Source: Eucommia ulmoides
Lineage: Eukaryota > Streptophyta > Magnoliopsida > Garryales > Eucommiaceae
DNA: 64,000 nucleotides
Direction of reading: 5' to 3'
Assembly: GCA_016647705.1 (NCBI GenBank)
Contig: CM028330.1
Span: 32,452,649 to 32,516,648 of the forward strand
Shown: positions 1 to 10,983 of the stretch, one piece after another
How positions within the stretch are numbered: position 1 is the first letter of the stretch
Layout: each line of letters starts with the position of its first letter
Notes under the pieces: model-generated
What the model was told of the DNA's origin: nothing
The model's database searches: none
Seen by the model: only the letters and a program-made list of their open reading frames with translations
Translations under genes and position numbers: made by a program

Positions 1-269
1 AGTAGGCCTTAAGTCTTGTATTGCTTGGATTTTTCAATGGTTGGCCACTGTTTCATTGCCGTTTCACTATTTCTTCTCGTTCAAGAATCATTCAACATCC
101 CCAAACTTTCGTGCTCCTTCATTTACTCAACAAACACGCATCGCGATCATTACAACCTACAAAAAATTATTATTTTTTTAGCAAAAATAGGCGAGAACCA
201 TTCCTATGAGTTGCATTTCAAAAAAGGCGTTAAATTTAACATCCTTGCTGGACTTAACAATGATCCACA
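1..269 (-). other. Distal 3' part of the Athila-type element, beyond pol
   Basis: This stretch lies downstream of the integrase C-terminal domain in the minus-strand reading. I see no recognisable env-like or other domain and no long open frame that fits the element. The 3' LTR must lie beyond the left edge of the window. It is assigned to the element by continuity only. Confidence 0.4.
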
Positions 270-1430
270 TCAGTTATTAATGAGGGAGATGCTCTCCACA
301 ACTTGTTCTTCATTTCCATAATAATGTTTGATTTTTTCTCCGTTAACTCGAAAAATTCGTCCATCGCCACCTTCCAATTCAACAGCACCGAATGGAAATA
401 CTTGTTTAATCCAGGATGGTCCGGACCATCTAGACTTCAGCTTCCCGGGAAAAAGTCTCAGTCGAGAGTTGAAAAGTAGCACTTGTTTTCCCAGGCTGAA
501 TTCTCTCCTAACGATGTACTTGTCGTGCTATCTCTTGGTTTTCTCCTTATATAATTTGGCATTTTCATATGCCTCGTTTCGGAATTCCTCTAGCTCATTG
601 AGCTGTAGGAGATGTTGTTGCCCTGAAGTATTGAGATCAAAATTTAGCTTCTTAATCGCCCAATAAGCACAGTGTTCCAACTCAATTGGTAAAGGGCACA
701 CTTTTTCGAACACCAACCGATATGGATATATTTCGATCGGTATTTTAAAAGCTGTGCGATAGGCCCACAATGGATCGTCCAGTTTCATCGCCCAATCTTT
801 TCGGTTGGAGTGAATCGTCTTATCCAGGATCTGTTTGATTTCCCGATTGGAAACTTCGGCTTGTCCGTTTGTTTGGGGATGGTAAGCAAGCGCTACTTTG
901 TGCTGAACTCTGTAATTAGTCAGTAGAGTGTTGAAAATTTTATTGCAAAAGTGGGTTCCTTCATCGCTAATGACGGCTCAAGAAGTTTCGAACCTTGTCA
1001 ATATGTTTTTTTGAAGAAATTTTAAAACCACTTTAGTATCGTTGGTCGGCGTGGCCATAGCCTCTACCCATTTTGACATGTAGTCCACCACTAACAAGAT
1101 ATACTCTTAACCAAAAGACAAAAGAAACTGTCCCATGAAATCAATTCCCCAAACATTAAAGAGTTCCAACTCGAGAATAGTTATTAAGGGCAACTCATGC
1201 CGCCTTGAGATATTGTCGACCATCTGGCACCGATCACAGGTTTTCACAACAGTATATGAGCCACCGAAAAGATTCGGCCAGTAAAAACATGATTGAAGCA
1301 CCTTTGCAGCTGTCCGTGTTGCACCAAAATGCCCCCCATACAGCGATGAGTGATAATGATGTAGAATGCTAGCAATTTCTTCTTCCGGAACACATCGTCG
1401 AATGACTTGATCAGTGCATTTCTTGAACAA
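270..1430 (-). pseudogene. Athila integrase
   Basis: The N-terminal zinc-binding domain is readable at 1107-1430 (HHYHSSLYGGHFGATRTAAK, FYWPNLF, CDRCQMV; the H-H-C-C pattern). The core follows in broken frames down to about 790, with [11 protein letters not shown] and [18 protein letters not shown]. The C-terminal part is at 528-788 ([32 protein letters not shown]) and 270-482 (SRLRLFPGKLKSRWSGP, VNGEKIKHYYG). The core has in-frame stops and at least two frame changes. Confidence 0.85.
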
Positions 1431-1760
1431 ATAGGGTCATCTCACATGTAACTCTTCACATCAAATAGGAATTTCTTCCTTTGAGCACTAGATAGATCTG
1501 GAGGAAACACCTTGCACGCGAGATAAGTGACTATATCCGCGAATCACGGAAGTTTAACGTCGATATTGAATAATTGCTCGTCCAGGAAAACTTCTGTAAT
1601 ACACAAATCATCACCAACATCTTCTAACACGAGCCTTGAAAGAAGATCCAGCCACTACATTTTCACTCCCCTTCTTGTCTCGAATCTCGACATCAAATTC
1701 TTGAAGCAAGAGAATCCACCAGATTAGACAAGGCTTTGTGTTTTGCTCTGCAAATAAGTA

Positions 1761-2249
1761 TCAGATGGTGGCGTGGTCCATATAGATGATCACCCTGGAC
1801 CCAAGAATGTATGATCGGAACTTATCACAAGCAAAGACCACCGCCAACATCTCATTTTCCGTGGTGGTGTGATTCTCCTGTGCATCATTGAGCGTTTTGC
1901 TTGCATAGTATATTGACCAAAAAATTTTCTCCTTGTGTTGGCCCAAAATAGCTCCAAATGCATAATCGCTCGCGTCACACATAATCTCAAACGGCTCATT
2001 CCAATCGGGTGTGACTATAATCAGAGTGGAGATCAATTTCTCCTTCATTGCATTAAATGCTCTCACACAAGCATCATAAAAAATGAATAGGGAGTCTTTT
2101 TCAAGAAAATTGCACAACGGCTTCATCGTTTTAGAAAATTCCTTGATAAATCTCCTGTAAAAGCCATCGTGGCCTAGGAAACTCCTTACTCCCTTTACAT
2201 TAATCGATGGGGAAAGTTTTTCAATTGTCTCAATCTTCGCCCGATCCAC
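1761..2249 (-). pseudogene. Athila RT connection and RNase H domain
   Basis: This frame resumes the polyprotein after the insertion: VKGVRSFLGHDGFYRRFIKE is the conserved RT thumb/connection block. RNase H follows with CDASDYAFGAILGQ (first catalytic Asp), then TTTENEMLAVVFACDKFRSY (Glu-containing helix) and IIYMDHATI. The Asp and Glu positions of RNase H are still readable. A stop truncates the domain at 1761 and the following linker to integrase is broken. Confidence 0.85.
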
Positions 2250-2255
2250 CTCAAG

Positions 2256-3055
2256 TGATGAGAATCAACGAGCACCATCAAAGGATCAGTTACATGTTCC
2301 AGTTAGACCTATTACTAGGGAAAGATCCAAGAAAAATCAAAGTAGCACTTAATGGGCTAATTCAAGAGACTTGGCCCATGTCTACAATAGTTAAGCCCAA
2401 ATTAGGCCCATCGGGCAGTCAAGGCTAAATCCATCTCATCAAAGCAAGCGAATGGGCTTAAACATGAACTTAAATGGGCCAAGTCATGTGGACTACGAAA
2501 TTCTTATCATATTTATTTTATTATTTTAAATCTTTTAATTATTTTTAGGCTGATTTGTAAGCTTGACTGCCAAGTAAATCATTTCCTTTTCCAACTAGGA
2601 ATGTAAGGCAAATTAGGAAACATTCTTATTCTTTATTTAGCAATTAGATTTTAGGGTTTCCTTTTTTCCTCCATGTAGACCCACGAATTTCAAAGTGTAT
2701 TAGGGTTTCTTTTCTTATTCTCTTGGCCACCTACTTAAGGGGCTTTGTAGACCTACGAATTTCACATTACTTTGATTAATAAAAATTGTGAGAGTTTTCT
2801 CTTTAGTTCTTCAGAGAACTTTTTCTGAACTTATCAAGAGTTTCTTGTGGCGTTCAAACTTATATCTTTGATTCGTGATTCGTTATAATCATTGGGTCAA
2901 GATCATTATACCATTGGTTCACGTTTCGTTCATAAACATTGGGTCAAGGTAATCTATCTTTCAATTTCTGTATTTTTAGCTCATTCAAAAATCTGATTTA
3001 GTTTCGATCTTCGCAAAGAAACCCTAAGTTGGTTTCGAGTCTCACTAATTCTTGG
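2256..3055. mobile_element. 800-bp retroelement-derived insertion inside the Athila RT
   Basis: The pol codons ...SSKDAK (ending near 3060) and LEVDRAK (ending near 2255) are adjacent in intact relatives but are separated here by about 800 bp. The plus strand of the insert starts near TGATGAGAATCAACG and encodes a short stretch resembling the C-terminal tail of gypsy polyproteins (PITRERSKKIK then ALNGLIQETW). AT-rich LTR-like sequence follows. TAGGGTTT boxes and a repeated tag (GTAGACC-ACGAATTTC, near 2677 and 2747) are visible. No clean target duplication is present, so the exact ends and type (LTR with pol tail, or truncated element) are uncertain. Confidence 0.6.
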
Positions 3056-4100
3056 TGAGCTTTGCATCCTTGGAAGAGACCCAATGGCCTAAGATGATAC
3101 CTTCCTTAACCATAAAATGATACTTCTCCCAATTTAGAACAAGGTTTTTCTCTTCACATCGCTTTAGCACGAGTGATAGATTGTGGAGGCAATGATCAAA
3201 TAATGAACCAAAGACTAAGAAATCATCCGTGAACACTTCCATTATATCTTCCACCATATCTGAAAAGAATGCCATTATACACTGTTGAAAAGTTGTTAGA
3301 GCGTTACATAGTCCAAACGACATACAGCGGTATGCAAAAGTGCAATACGGGCAAGTGAATGTTGTCTTTTCTTGATCCTCCAGTACAATGGCTATTTGAT
3401 TATAGCCTAAATATCCATCAAGGAAGTAGTAGGAGTCATAACCAACTAGACGATCTAACATTTGGTCGATGAACAGGAGAGAAAAATGATCATTCCTTGT
3501 GGCCTTGTTCAACTTTCGATAATCAATACACACTCTCCATCCCGTGATGGTTTGTGTGGGAATTAGATCATTCCTCTAATTTTTTACCACAATCATGCCA
3601 CCTTTCTTTGGATCCACTTGCACGGGGCTTACTCATTCACTGTCCGATATCGCATAAATGATTTCGGCATTCAACAACTTTGAAACTTCAGCACGGACCA
3701 CCTCCTTCATCGCCGGGTTTAGCCTTCGTTGATGCTTAATTGAGGGCTTAAATGAGTCCTCCATTAAAATTTCGTGCATGCAAATGGTTGGGCTTATTCC
3801 CTTGATGTCAAAAATAGACCAAGCGAGTGCGGACTTGTGCCTTTTTAGGATAACAAGCAGATTTTCTTCTTCTTCTTGAGTTAAAGATGATGAAATAATA
3901 ACCGGCTCGGTAGAGTTCTTTTCAAAAATGTATACTGAATGTGCTCCGGTAATTGATTTAGAACCAACCCATCGTGAGGTAGATTTGAGAGATTTGGCGA
4001 ACTCTTATCTTCATCAAGAGTCTCCATTTAAACCGAATTTACTACGTCTCTAGGTATAACTTCAAGAGATAAGACGTAGTCCACAACACTTTCATTTGTG
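3045..4100 (-). pseudogene. Athila reverse transcriptase, fingers and palm
   Basis: The open part (3045-3533) begins with CIDYRKLNKATRNDHF, the Ty3/gypsy RT block, and carries the catalytic-region sequence EVFTDDFLVFG, where most relatives have a similar DDF core. It ends with LGHWVSSKDAK, where the coding sequence is cut by the insertion at 2256-3055. Upstream (3533-3720) the canonical VSPVQVDPKKGGMIVVKN stretch is readable, but stop codons sit before and after it. About 400 bp between RT and the protease is mostly noncoding linker. Confidence 0.85.
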
Positions 4101-4165
4101 GTAGATCCTTTCTCACCAAAATCCCCCATAGATTGGGAATTTGAGAGATTGTGCTCCAAAGAATC

Positions 4166-5563
4166 CTAGTGCATGATTTCATGAAAGAACTCCTTTACAC
4201 ACGAGTCCACCACTTCCACCCGATTGCAAGTTGAACACTCTTCCAGAAACCTCAAGGTATTAAAGATGTTTAATTTTATTTCCTTGTCAATGACCCTTAA
4301 AGTCAAATTTCCATTATGCACATCTGTCAACGCCTTCTCGGTTGTGAGAAAAGGCCTCCCAAGTATAATAGGAATCTCCCGGTCTTCATCCATCTCCAAC
4401 GCAACAAAATTCACCGGAAAGATGAATTTGTCCACCTTTACAAACACATCTTCAATAATGACTTTCGGATAGGTTAAGGAATGGTCCACCATATGTAGAG
4501 AAATAGTAGTGGGCTTTGCTTCTCCAAACCCCAATTTTCGAAAAACGGATGATGGCATGAGATTGGTACTTGCTCCAAGATCACAAAGCGCCTTCTCAAA
4601 ATGAGATTTCCTAATTGTGCATGGAATGAAGAAACTTTCGGGATCTTTCAACGTTTGTGGTAATTTTAGTTGAAGGATTGCACTACACTCTTCCATTAGC
4701 TTGACAGTGTCGTGTTCTTCCAATTTCTTCATCTTAGTCATTATGTGCTTCAACAATTTCCCATAATTGGGCATTTGCTCCAATGCATCAATGAACGGGA
4801 TATTGATATGGATTTTCTTGAAAATTTCAAGAAATTTTGTAAATTGGCTATCCAATTTCTTCTTTTGAAACCGTTGCGAATATGGCAAAAGTGGAGTGAT
4901 CATCAGTGGATTATCCGAAAAATAGATAAAACCCGGATTTACCTTTGGAGCTTGTTTCTTCTTCTCATCCAAAATAGGTTCTTTTTCAACATCAATTTTC
5001 TCTTTGGCCTCATCCTCCTTTGGCTTTGTTGCTTCGATTTCGTTTTTGCTTCTCAAAGTGATAGTTTTGCAATTCCTTGGGTTAGTTTCTGTATCACTTG
5101 GAAACTTCCCCGAGGTTTGCCCCTTTATGGCACAAGTGAGCTGACTAGTTTGGGTTTCCAAAGACTTTACTGTCGAATTGGTATTGGTGCACATCGTCTC
5201 GATGTTGTCAAGACACGTCTCATGCTTGTTGAGACGATTATGCATTTCTCGCATAATATTTTGTGTCTTCTTCATAAATAAGTTGAGTAGATCTTCCAAC
5301 GGTGGCTTATTTCTATCCACTAGTTGTTGTTGCGAAGGACAACTTGGTTGCTGTGACTGGAATCCTTGTGTTTGTGAAGAATATCCGGGAGAAGGTCGCA
5401 AAGTATTATAGTTGTTCGCATAAGAGAAATTTTCATGTTTCCGAATCCCAGGGTGATAGTGAGTTGGGATGTTGTGGGCGGGCCTAAAGGTATAGGCTCG
5501 GTTGTTGACGAAGTGCCATTCCTTAAACTCACTATCAATCCCCGGTTGCAAAGCACTTGCCAT
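4166..5563 (-). CDS. Athila gag C-terminus plus aspartic protease, open fragment
   Basis: A 465-codon open frame, the longest intact piece of this element. Residues about 90-145 form a heptad-like coiled coil (MREMHNRLNKHE...IETMCTNTN) that also occurs in the gag-only element at 8471-9163. A lysine/glutamate-rich linker follows. Near residue 330 is a retroviral-type aspartic protease with the active-site block CDLGAS, and about 65 residues later the conserved ILGRPFL flap/core motif. The fragment is open only because it escaped stop codons. Its upstream gag and downstream RT are broken, so it is not expected to make a working product. The 5563 start is arbitrary. Confidence 0.8.
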   Translation of the reverse strand: MASALQPGIDSEFKEWHFVNNRAYTFRPAHNIPTHYHPGIRKHENFSYANNYNTLRPSPGYSSQTQGFQSQQPSCPSQQQLVDRNKPPLEDLLNLFMKKTQNIMREMHNRLNKHETCLDNIETMCTNTNSTVKSLETQTSQLTCAIKGQTSGKFPSDTETNPRNCKTITLRSKNEIEATKPKEDEAKEKIDVEKEPILDEKKKQAPKVNPGFIYFSDNPLMITPLLPYSQRFQKKKLDSQFTKFLEIFKKIHINIPFIDALEQMPNYGKLLKHIMTKMKKLEEHDTVKLMEECSAILQLKLPQTLKDPESFFIPCTIRKSHFEKALCDLGASTNLMPSSVFRKLGFGEAKPTTISLHMVDHSLTYPKVIIEDVFVKVDKFIFPVNFVALEMDEDREIPIILGRPFLTTEKALTDVHNGNLTLRVIDKEIKLNIFNTLRFLEECSTCNRVEVVDSCVKEFFHEIMH

Positions 5564-6426
5564 GTTTTTCGTTTCTCAACTTGATGAGGCATCTCTGGTG
5601 CAGAGAGCGACAAATTGTTCCGTGAGTTTTGAAACTTGGGCCGATAAGGTAGCTAGAGGTTCAGCCTCATGAATAGAGACTACTTTTCGTCCTATAATTC
5701 ACTCATGGGCCATTGATAATTATTGGTCGCCATCTCCTCTAAAAGCACTTGAGTCTCGTCAGGAGTTTTGGATAACAAAGTACCTCCAAATGTGACATCC
5801 ACAATTGTTCTCGTCTGTCCATCCAACCCATTATAGAAGAGTTGGGTTTGCAATCAATCTTGATATCCGTGTTTGGGGCATTTTCTTAACAGATCCTTAA
5901 ATCGCTCTCATGCCTCAAAGAGTGGTTCATAATCTCTTTGGAGAAATTGAGCAATCTCGCCTCTCAATTGTGACATCTTCGATGGGAGAAAGAACCTAGT
6001 GAGGAACCGTTGAGCTAGTTCCTCCCAAGTCGAGTTACTCCCTGGTTGAACGGATTGAAACCATCCTCTGGCTTGGTCTTAAAGGGAGAATGGGAATAGC
6101 CTTAGCTGAATGACATCCTCCGAAACTCCATTGATCTTCACAGTGTCACATATCTCCAAGAACGTCGCCAGATGGATGTTTGGATTCGCATGTAAATTCC
6201 TGTCGTGTTGGTTTTGTTAAACCATGTTGATCAGAGGGGGTTTTAACTCAAAGTTGTTAACTTGGATTGGTTGCCTCTGGATCCTTGAATAGTTGTCAAA
6301 CATGACGGGTCTATAGTAATCCCATAGGACCCGCTATTGTTGTACTTCAGGTTTTGGTAGTTGTTGCGATAGTGCTTGAGGCACCGGCGGTTGTCGTGGT
6401 ACACGATCATTACCACCGTCGGCCAT
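5563..6426 (-). pseudogene. Athila gag N-terminal part (retrotrans_gag-like)
   Basis: Minus-strand translation from the ATG at 6426 gives a proline/glutamine-rich leader. A capsid-like domain follows, with readable pieces such as WEELAQRFLTRFFLP, EIAQFLQRDYEPLFEA and RFKDLLRKCPKHGYQD, which fit the retrotrans_gag family. Several internal stop codons, for example within the first 35 codons, break it. The part below 5563 continues in a long open frame that holds the gag coiled coil and the protease. Confidence 0.75.
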
Positions 6427-6634
6427 TTCTAGAGCTTGGTTTCTCCTTAGCCTCCTTAATGTATGTTCAATTTCTGGATGAATAGCAAGGAATTCCAAAC
6501 TACGACTACGTCACATTGACTGTCAATCACCACAACCAATGAAAAAGATTAAATAAAAACAAGTAAAACAAAATAATGTCTAAATTAATATTGAGCTACT
6601 TTGTAGTAATATCAACTTAATTTCTAACTTTAAA

Positions 6635-6652
6635 GCCCCAACAACGGTGCCA
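6635..6652 (-). promoter_or_regulatory. Primer-binding site of the minus-strand Athila element
   Basis: On the minus strand the sequence TGGCACCGTTGTTGGGGC lies six bases after the LTR end (...GCAACA, then AGTTTT). It matches the Athila PBS (normally TGGCGCCGTTGCCGGGGA), generally assigned to tRNA-Asp, with a few substitutions. It fixes both the strand and the inner LTR edge at 6659. Confidence 0.85.
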
Positions 6653-6926
6653 AAAACTTGTTGCGATAAATTACTCGCAAGTGCACGAGGTCAACAAGTA
6701 ATAAAGTGATCCGAAGATCAAGTATCGTCCACTGGGATTTATCGTTAGAACAAGCCAAGTATTATAATTAGAATAACTCAATTTTATTTAGACGATTAAA
6801 GATTTGAAAAAGTGTTCGAAATATGAAAACAAATTAAACTACAACACTTTGAATGAATTCTATGGGAATGGATTATTTAGGGATTAACTTCGTTCACTCA
6901 TACGTGCTTGATTTATTCTAGTTTAT

Positions 6927-8325
6927 CGACAGGTGCAAATTACCTATATATTTTCAAACCGAAATTGTTAGTTTTTTAGTACGTTTATTACGTTTTAATA
7001 TATTTTAATGTGTTTTTTATTCGTTTTGTACTAAATCAAGTGTGGGGGTAAAAAGGTATGAAAATGGATGCTAAACGATGATATCAGATCGAGAACGATG
7101 GAAGAATGGTGAAAAAACAAGCTCTGAGGCAAAATTCTGAAAAGAAGCCCACCTCCGCGATGGTGAAAATGCAGAGAGGTGGTTTTCTTACTAAACTTCC
7201 ACCCCCGCGGTGGTGAAAATACAGCAGGGTCCCTGAATCCACCGCTGACTCCACCGCCTAGGCGATCAATGAACCGGCTTACCCACCACCGCGGTGGTGA
7301 ATCCCACTGCCGTGGCGATAACCTCTGCACAAATTTAGATATTTATTTAGATATTTTCCCTATTTATACCCCTTCCTCTCATCTCCTCCGGCCATGAGAT
7401 CCCTAATAGGATTAGTATATTTTAGAGAGAGGTTTTGGGAGTGCTCAAGCAATTCCTAAGGAGAAGATCATGTTGCAAAGAAGGGGGAGCGATCTCGAAA
7501 CATTTTTAGCAACAAATCTTCGAACTAGGCTAAGTTTCTCTTGTTCTTTCCTTTATTTCTTAACTTAGGAGTATTGTTTGAGAATGTTTAGCTCCATTTA
7601 CATTGTATAACCAGCTATGGCCATGAGCTAAACAGGTTTTTGTCTAGGGATTAATATAATTTATAAAAGTATTGTTTGTTTGAGTTTGTATTTCGTTAAT
7701 GTATGTTTTATTATAATTTTGATTGTATTTGTCATGTTGTAATGATATTATGCTTGTTTAGATAATTAGAGAATACGGGATTTGACACTCGAGAGAGGTA
7801 ACCCTAGATTCAGATTAGGGTAAACACAACACGACAATCTAACGACCCGGGAGGGCATTAGAAAGTGTGCAATCAATGACGTTGGGATGAGACTCACATA
7901 ACCTAGTGTCGTTAAGACATTGAGGGAGACTTATTCATTGACGCGAAGTCATGTATTCACTCGTCTTACACTCGGGAGAGGTGGCGAGTGAGTTTACGAA
8001 CCGAGATTGTCGAATACCCGAACGCCATTAACGTAAACTAAAACGAGACCAAGCATGTTTTTGTAAACAAAGTTAATCCCTAGGAAATACTTTCCCTAAA
8101 CATCTCATATTAGTATTAGTATAGTTAATTAGTATTTTAGTATTAGTTTATATTAATTTTATATACACTTGTTTTAACCTAGATAAAGTTAGGTCATGAT
8201 AAATGCGGTACTCAATAATAATCACAACCAATCATTGTGGACACGATACCCCTATTCTCCCCATTTATACTAAAACTTGACCCGTATACTTGCGGTGAAA
8301 GTAGTGACGTATTTACGCGCTACCA
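6927..8325 (+). repeat. 5' LTR of the gag-only element
   Basis: 1399 bp, pairing with 10984-12384. It starts CGACAGGTGCAAATTACC (an eroded TG) and ends GCTACCA. It contains quasi-palindromic CCACCGCC/GGCGGTGAA modules at about 7148-7320, followed by CTATTTATACC near 7370, a plausible TATA-type element. The conserved ACACTCGAGAGAGGTAACCC block near 7785 is shared with the other Athila-type LTRs of this window. Confidence 0.88.
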
Positions 8326-8331
8326 AGTTTT

Positions 8332-8349
8332 TGGCGCCGTTGCTGGGGA
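8332..8349 (+). promoter_or_regulatory. Primer-binding site of the gag-only element
   Basis: TGGCGCCGTTGCTGGGGA lies six bases after the LTR end. It differs from the usual Athila PBS at one position and supports minus-strand priming by the same tRNA type as the autonomous family. Confidence 0.92.
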
Positions 8350-8470
8350 CTGTGTTTTATATTATCATTGATATTGTGAGTAAATGACCTGATTTTACTT
8401 TAGGCACTTTTAGTGTTTATAATTTTCCGTTTATAGTTTTTGTTTTTGTTTTCCTACAGGGTGCTTAACG

Positions 8471-9163
8471 ATGTTAGATCAACAAATGTTCTTGCATTTT
8501 TTTCAACGGGATTCTGAGCCATTTTATAGTGCTTGGGATCGATACAAGAAATTACTGTTCCGATTTCCGAACCATGATTTCCTGAGGGAACGTCAGCTCA
8601 TGAATTTCCTCGACGGGTTACAAGCCACAACTAGAATATGGGTAGAAGGAGAAAATGGTACCCCCTTTTTCTACGACCTAACCACGGATGAAGCCATTTG
8701 GTCGTTGGAGAAAATGGCGGCCTATGATTATCAAAGTTGGAATCATTTACCAAGTTACCAAAGCTCGAGGGATTTTTCCAACACCACGGTGCCATGGCTA
8801 GACATTCCGGACCAAGATGATGAGTCTTCCCCCAATCTAGAAGAAATGCTCACAACCGTTATGGGGGAGACTCAGAGATTGTTGAGGGAGATGCATGACC
8901 GGATCAACGAGCATGAGGATCATCTTGATCATATCGAGACGGTCTGCGCCGATATCGATGAGACCGTAACGTCTTTACAGACGCAAATAGGTCATCTTCT
9001 TTACTTCGTTGAGACCGAGACGGAAGCGGTGGCACTGAGAGATACCAATGCTACATTCAGTGAAAGGCACTGTGAGGAACCAGAGACAAGCGGGAGGTAC
9101 TTGGGTGAGAGCGATGAAAATTCATATATTAATCGTTGTGAATTTTCACCATTTGAATTCTAG
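8471..9163 (+). CDS. Gag-like protein of the non-autonomous Athila element
   Basis: An intact 230-codon frame starting with ATG about 120 bp after the PBS. Residues 1-75 fit the C-terminal half of a retrotrans_gag capsid domain (LHFFQRDSEPFYSAWDRYKK, RERQLMNFLDGL). Residues about 120-180 form an acidic coiled coil (LLREMHDRINEHEDHLDHIE) that aligns with the coiled coil of the gag encoded at 4166-5563. No zinc knuckle or protease follows, and the frame ends at a TAG after FSPFEF. Structural packaging or multimerisation with an autonomous Gag is possible but inferred. The N-terminal capsid half is missing, so this may be a remnant rather than a functional Gag. Confidence 0.7.
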   Translation: MLDQQMFLHFFQRDSEPFYSAWDRYKKLLFRFPNHDFLRERQLMNFLDGLQATTRIWVEGENGTPFFYDLTTDEAIWSLEKMAAYDYQSWNHLPSYQSSRDFSNTTVPWLDIPDQDDESSPNLEEMLTTVMGETQRLLREMHDRINEHEDHLDHIETVCADIDETVTSLQTQIGHLLYFVETETEAVALRDTNATFSERHCEEPETSGRYLGESDENSYINRCEFSPFEF

Positions 9164-10983
9164 CTCGTGACGTTGTACTCGATCCAAGACGATCACATCT
9201 ACGAGGATCCGATGTGGCTTATTTATCCTTTGCCGCCGACAGCAACAACCTTTCATGCCCACTAAGTACATGAGCCGATGAGGCATGTCGTTAAAAGCCC
9301 GAGCCAAATGCAAAATCTTGCCAAGCTTGAGGGTGTTTTAAACCAAGACCCGTATGTAGTGTTATTTGACACTTACTATAGGCGGAAGCCACTCTTTGAC
9401 GAGCACTTCAGCATGTCAGGCTGATGACCATAAACCAAGCGCTTCTTGGGAGGCAACCCAAAGAAAAATTAGTTAGATCCGTCATAACCGATTTGAGTCG
9501 GTGGCGAGATTCTCTCGCCTCCTAGGTATGTGTTCTAAACCTTAGTCTTCATTATAATGCTTTATCATGTCATTGGGATCGCTGACTAGGTTATTATGGG
9601 CATTTCCTGTTTAAGTCAAGTGTGATGTGTTAGTATAATAGTATATGTTTTAGTTATAGTTTATGTTTTACTGTTGTTATCGTGTGCATGTTTGTTTAGA
9701 TTAGTTGTTGTTTTGTACGGAGTTTTGACGTTATCTGGGCCATTACCCGATAATAAGTCTATCCCCTGGTTGTTTATTGAGGTTGAGCGTAAAGCTTATG
9801 CATGTATGTTCTGTGTGCTCAACGTTATGTTTTAGTAATAGTTATTATAGATCCTACTTGCACGAGCACGTAAACTCATTATATAACTGTCTAATTAATT
9901 TGAAAACGATTATCTGTCACCTAAATTCATGACATTAGGGTTTCTAGAACTTAATTTGGGGGAAATTCGAGACGAAATCCTAGGCAAGGTAGTTCGGAAG
10001 ATATGATTTAGGCATTCATTTTCTCGCTTAAGCCTTTTTAAGCTTACCTTGCAATATCATTATCCCTCGTTACCTTGTCAAAGCCTAAACATTGTTTCAA
10101 TTCTGAACACTTAACAAATATCATTTGACCGATTAAACTTCTTTCCAAACCTATATCCCTGAACCGAAGGCACAAATTTGAGAGAATCAAGTTAGCAGTT
10201 GCAAATGCTACTTGAAGTGAGCGATTGGGTTTTGAGAAAACTTTATATTGGTTCGGTATTCAAATACTCATTTGTCGTTTTTGTTCGTTTTTCACACACC
10301 CCATAAATTGTACAAATCAAATAAGTTTGGGGTGTGTTTGTTGTTTGAAAAAAAAAACTATGTACATATAGTATTTTTTCCGTTTCTTTTTGACAAGTGA
10401 GTACGTCATTCTTAATATATGTTCAAGGTTGTTTCAAATTTATCTATGGGGTTTCAAGTATGAGAGTGCCAAGTGATGTGCCTTGGGTAACGTCAAGTTA
10501 ACGATGTTAACCTGTTTTCTCTTTCAAATTTATCCTTGGCCATTTGTCCTAAACCGAACCAAAACCTATTGATCATTTTGAAATTCCAAGCCTACATTAG
10601 TGGAGAATATATCCCAGGTCAAGCCTATGGATTCCCTATACCCTCGGGTTTTTTTCTATCATGCGCTTATTGGGGGATAATCCAATCCGATTAACAAATA
10701 GTTATATATTTGAGTTTTAAGCACACACGCTTTGACATGATCTATAATGGCACTTACTATTATAAATGTTGAAACTCTAGAACACTACATGGTGTGTTTT
10801 TATGCTTGAACTCGATAGGATTAGGGGCCGATGAGGGATAATTAGTTTGGCTGGTAGATGATACTCAAAACTTGCACATATTTGTTTTTCGTATTTTTCA
10901 ATTTCGTAATTAATTTTTATATTTTCGTTTATTGTGTGGGTATTTTGCTCGAGGACTAACAAAATTTTGAGTTTGTGGGTATT
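9164..10983 (+). other. Noncoding internal region of the gag-only element
   Basis: No coding frame is recognisable. Near 9446-9462 is CTTGGGAGGCAACCCAAAG, a short hairpin-forming motif that I know from post-pol regions of Athila-type elements. At 10294-10337 ACACACCCC and GGGGTGTGT form an inverted pair around an AT-rich loop. The 3' edge (10960-10983, GAGTTTGTGGGTATT) is where the polypurine tract should be, but it is only weakly purine-rich. Confidence 0.55.

Larger units (their letters stand above)
270..6426 (-). pseudogene. Ty3/gypsy Athila-type gag-pol polyprotein, decayed
   Basis: Read from high to low coordinates this is a complete gag-protease-RT-RNase H-integrase order, the Ty3/gypsy arrangement. 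A possible gag start codon is at 6426, about 210 bp downstream of the PBS. In-frame stops and frameshifts occur in every domain, and an 800-bp insertion splits the RT/RNase H boundary at 2256-3055, so no functional polyprotein can be made. The Athila assignment rests on the integrase wording ([17 protein letters not shown]), the gag coiled coil and the PBS type. It is a relic within its own copy; autonomous relatives would be needed for any movement. Confidence 0.9.
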
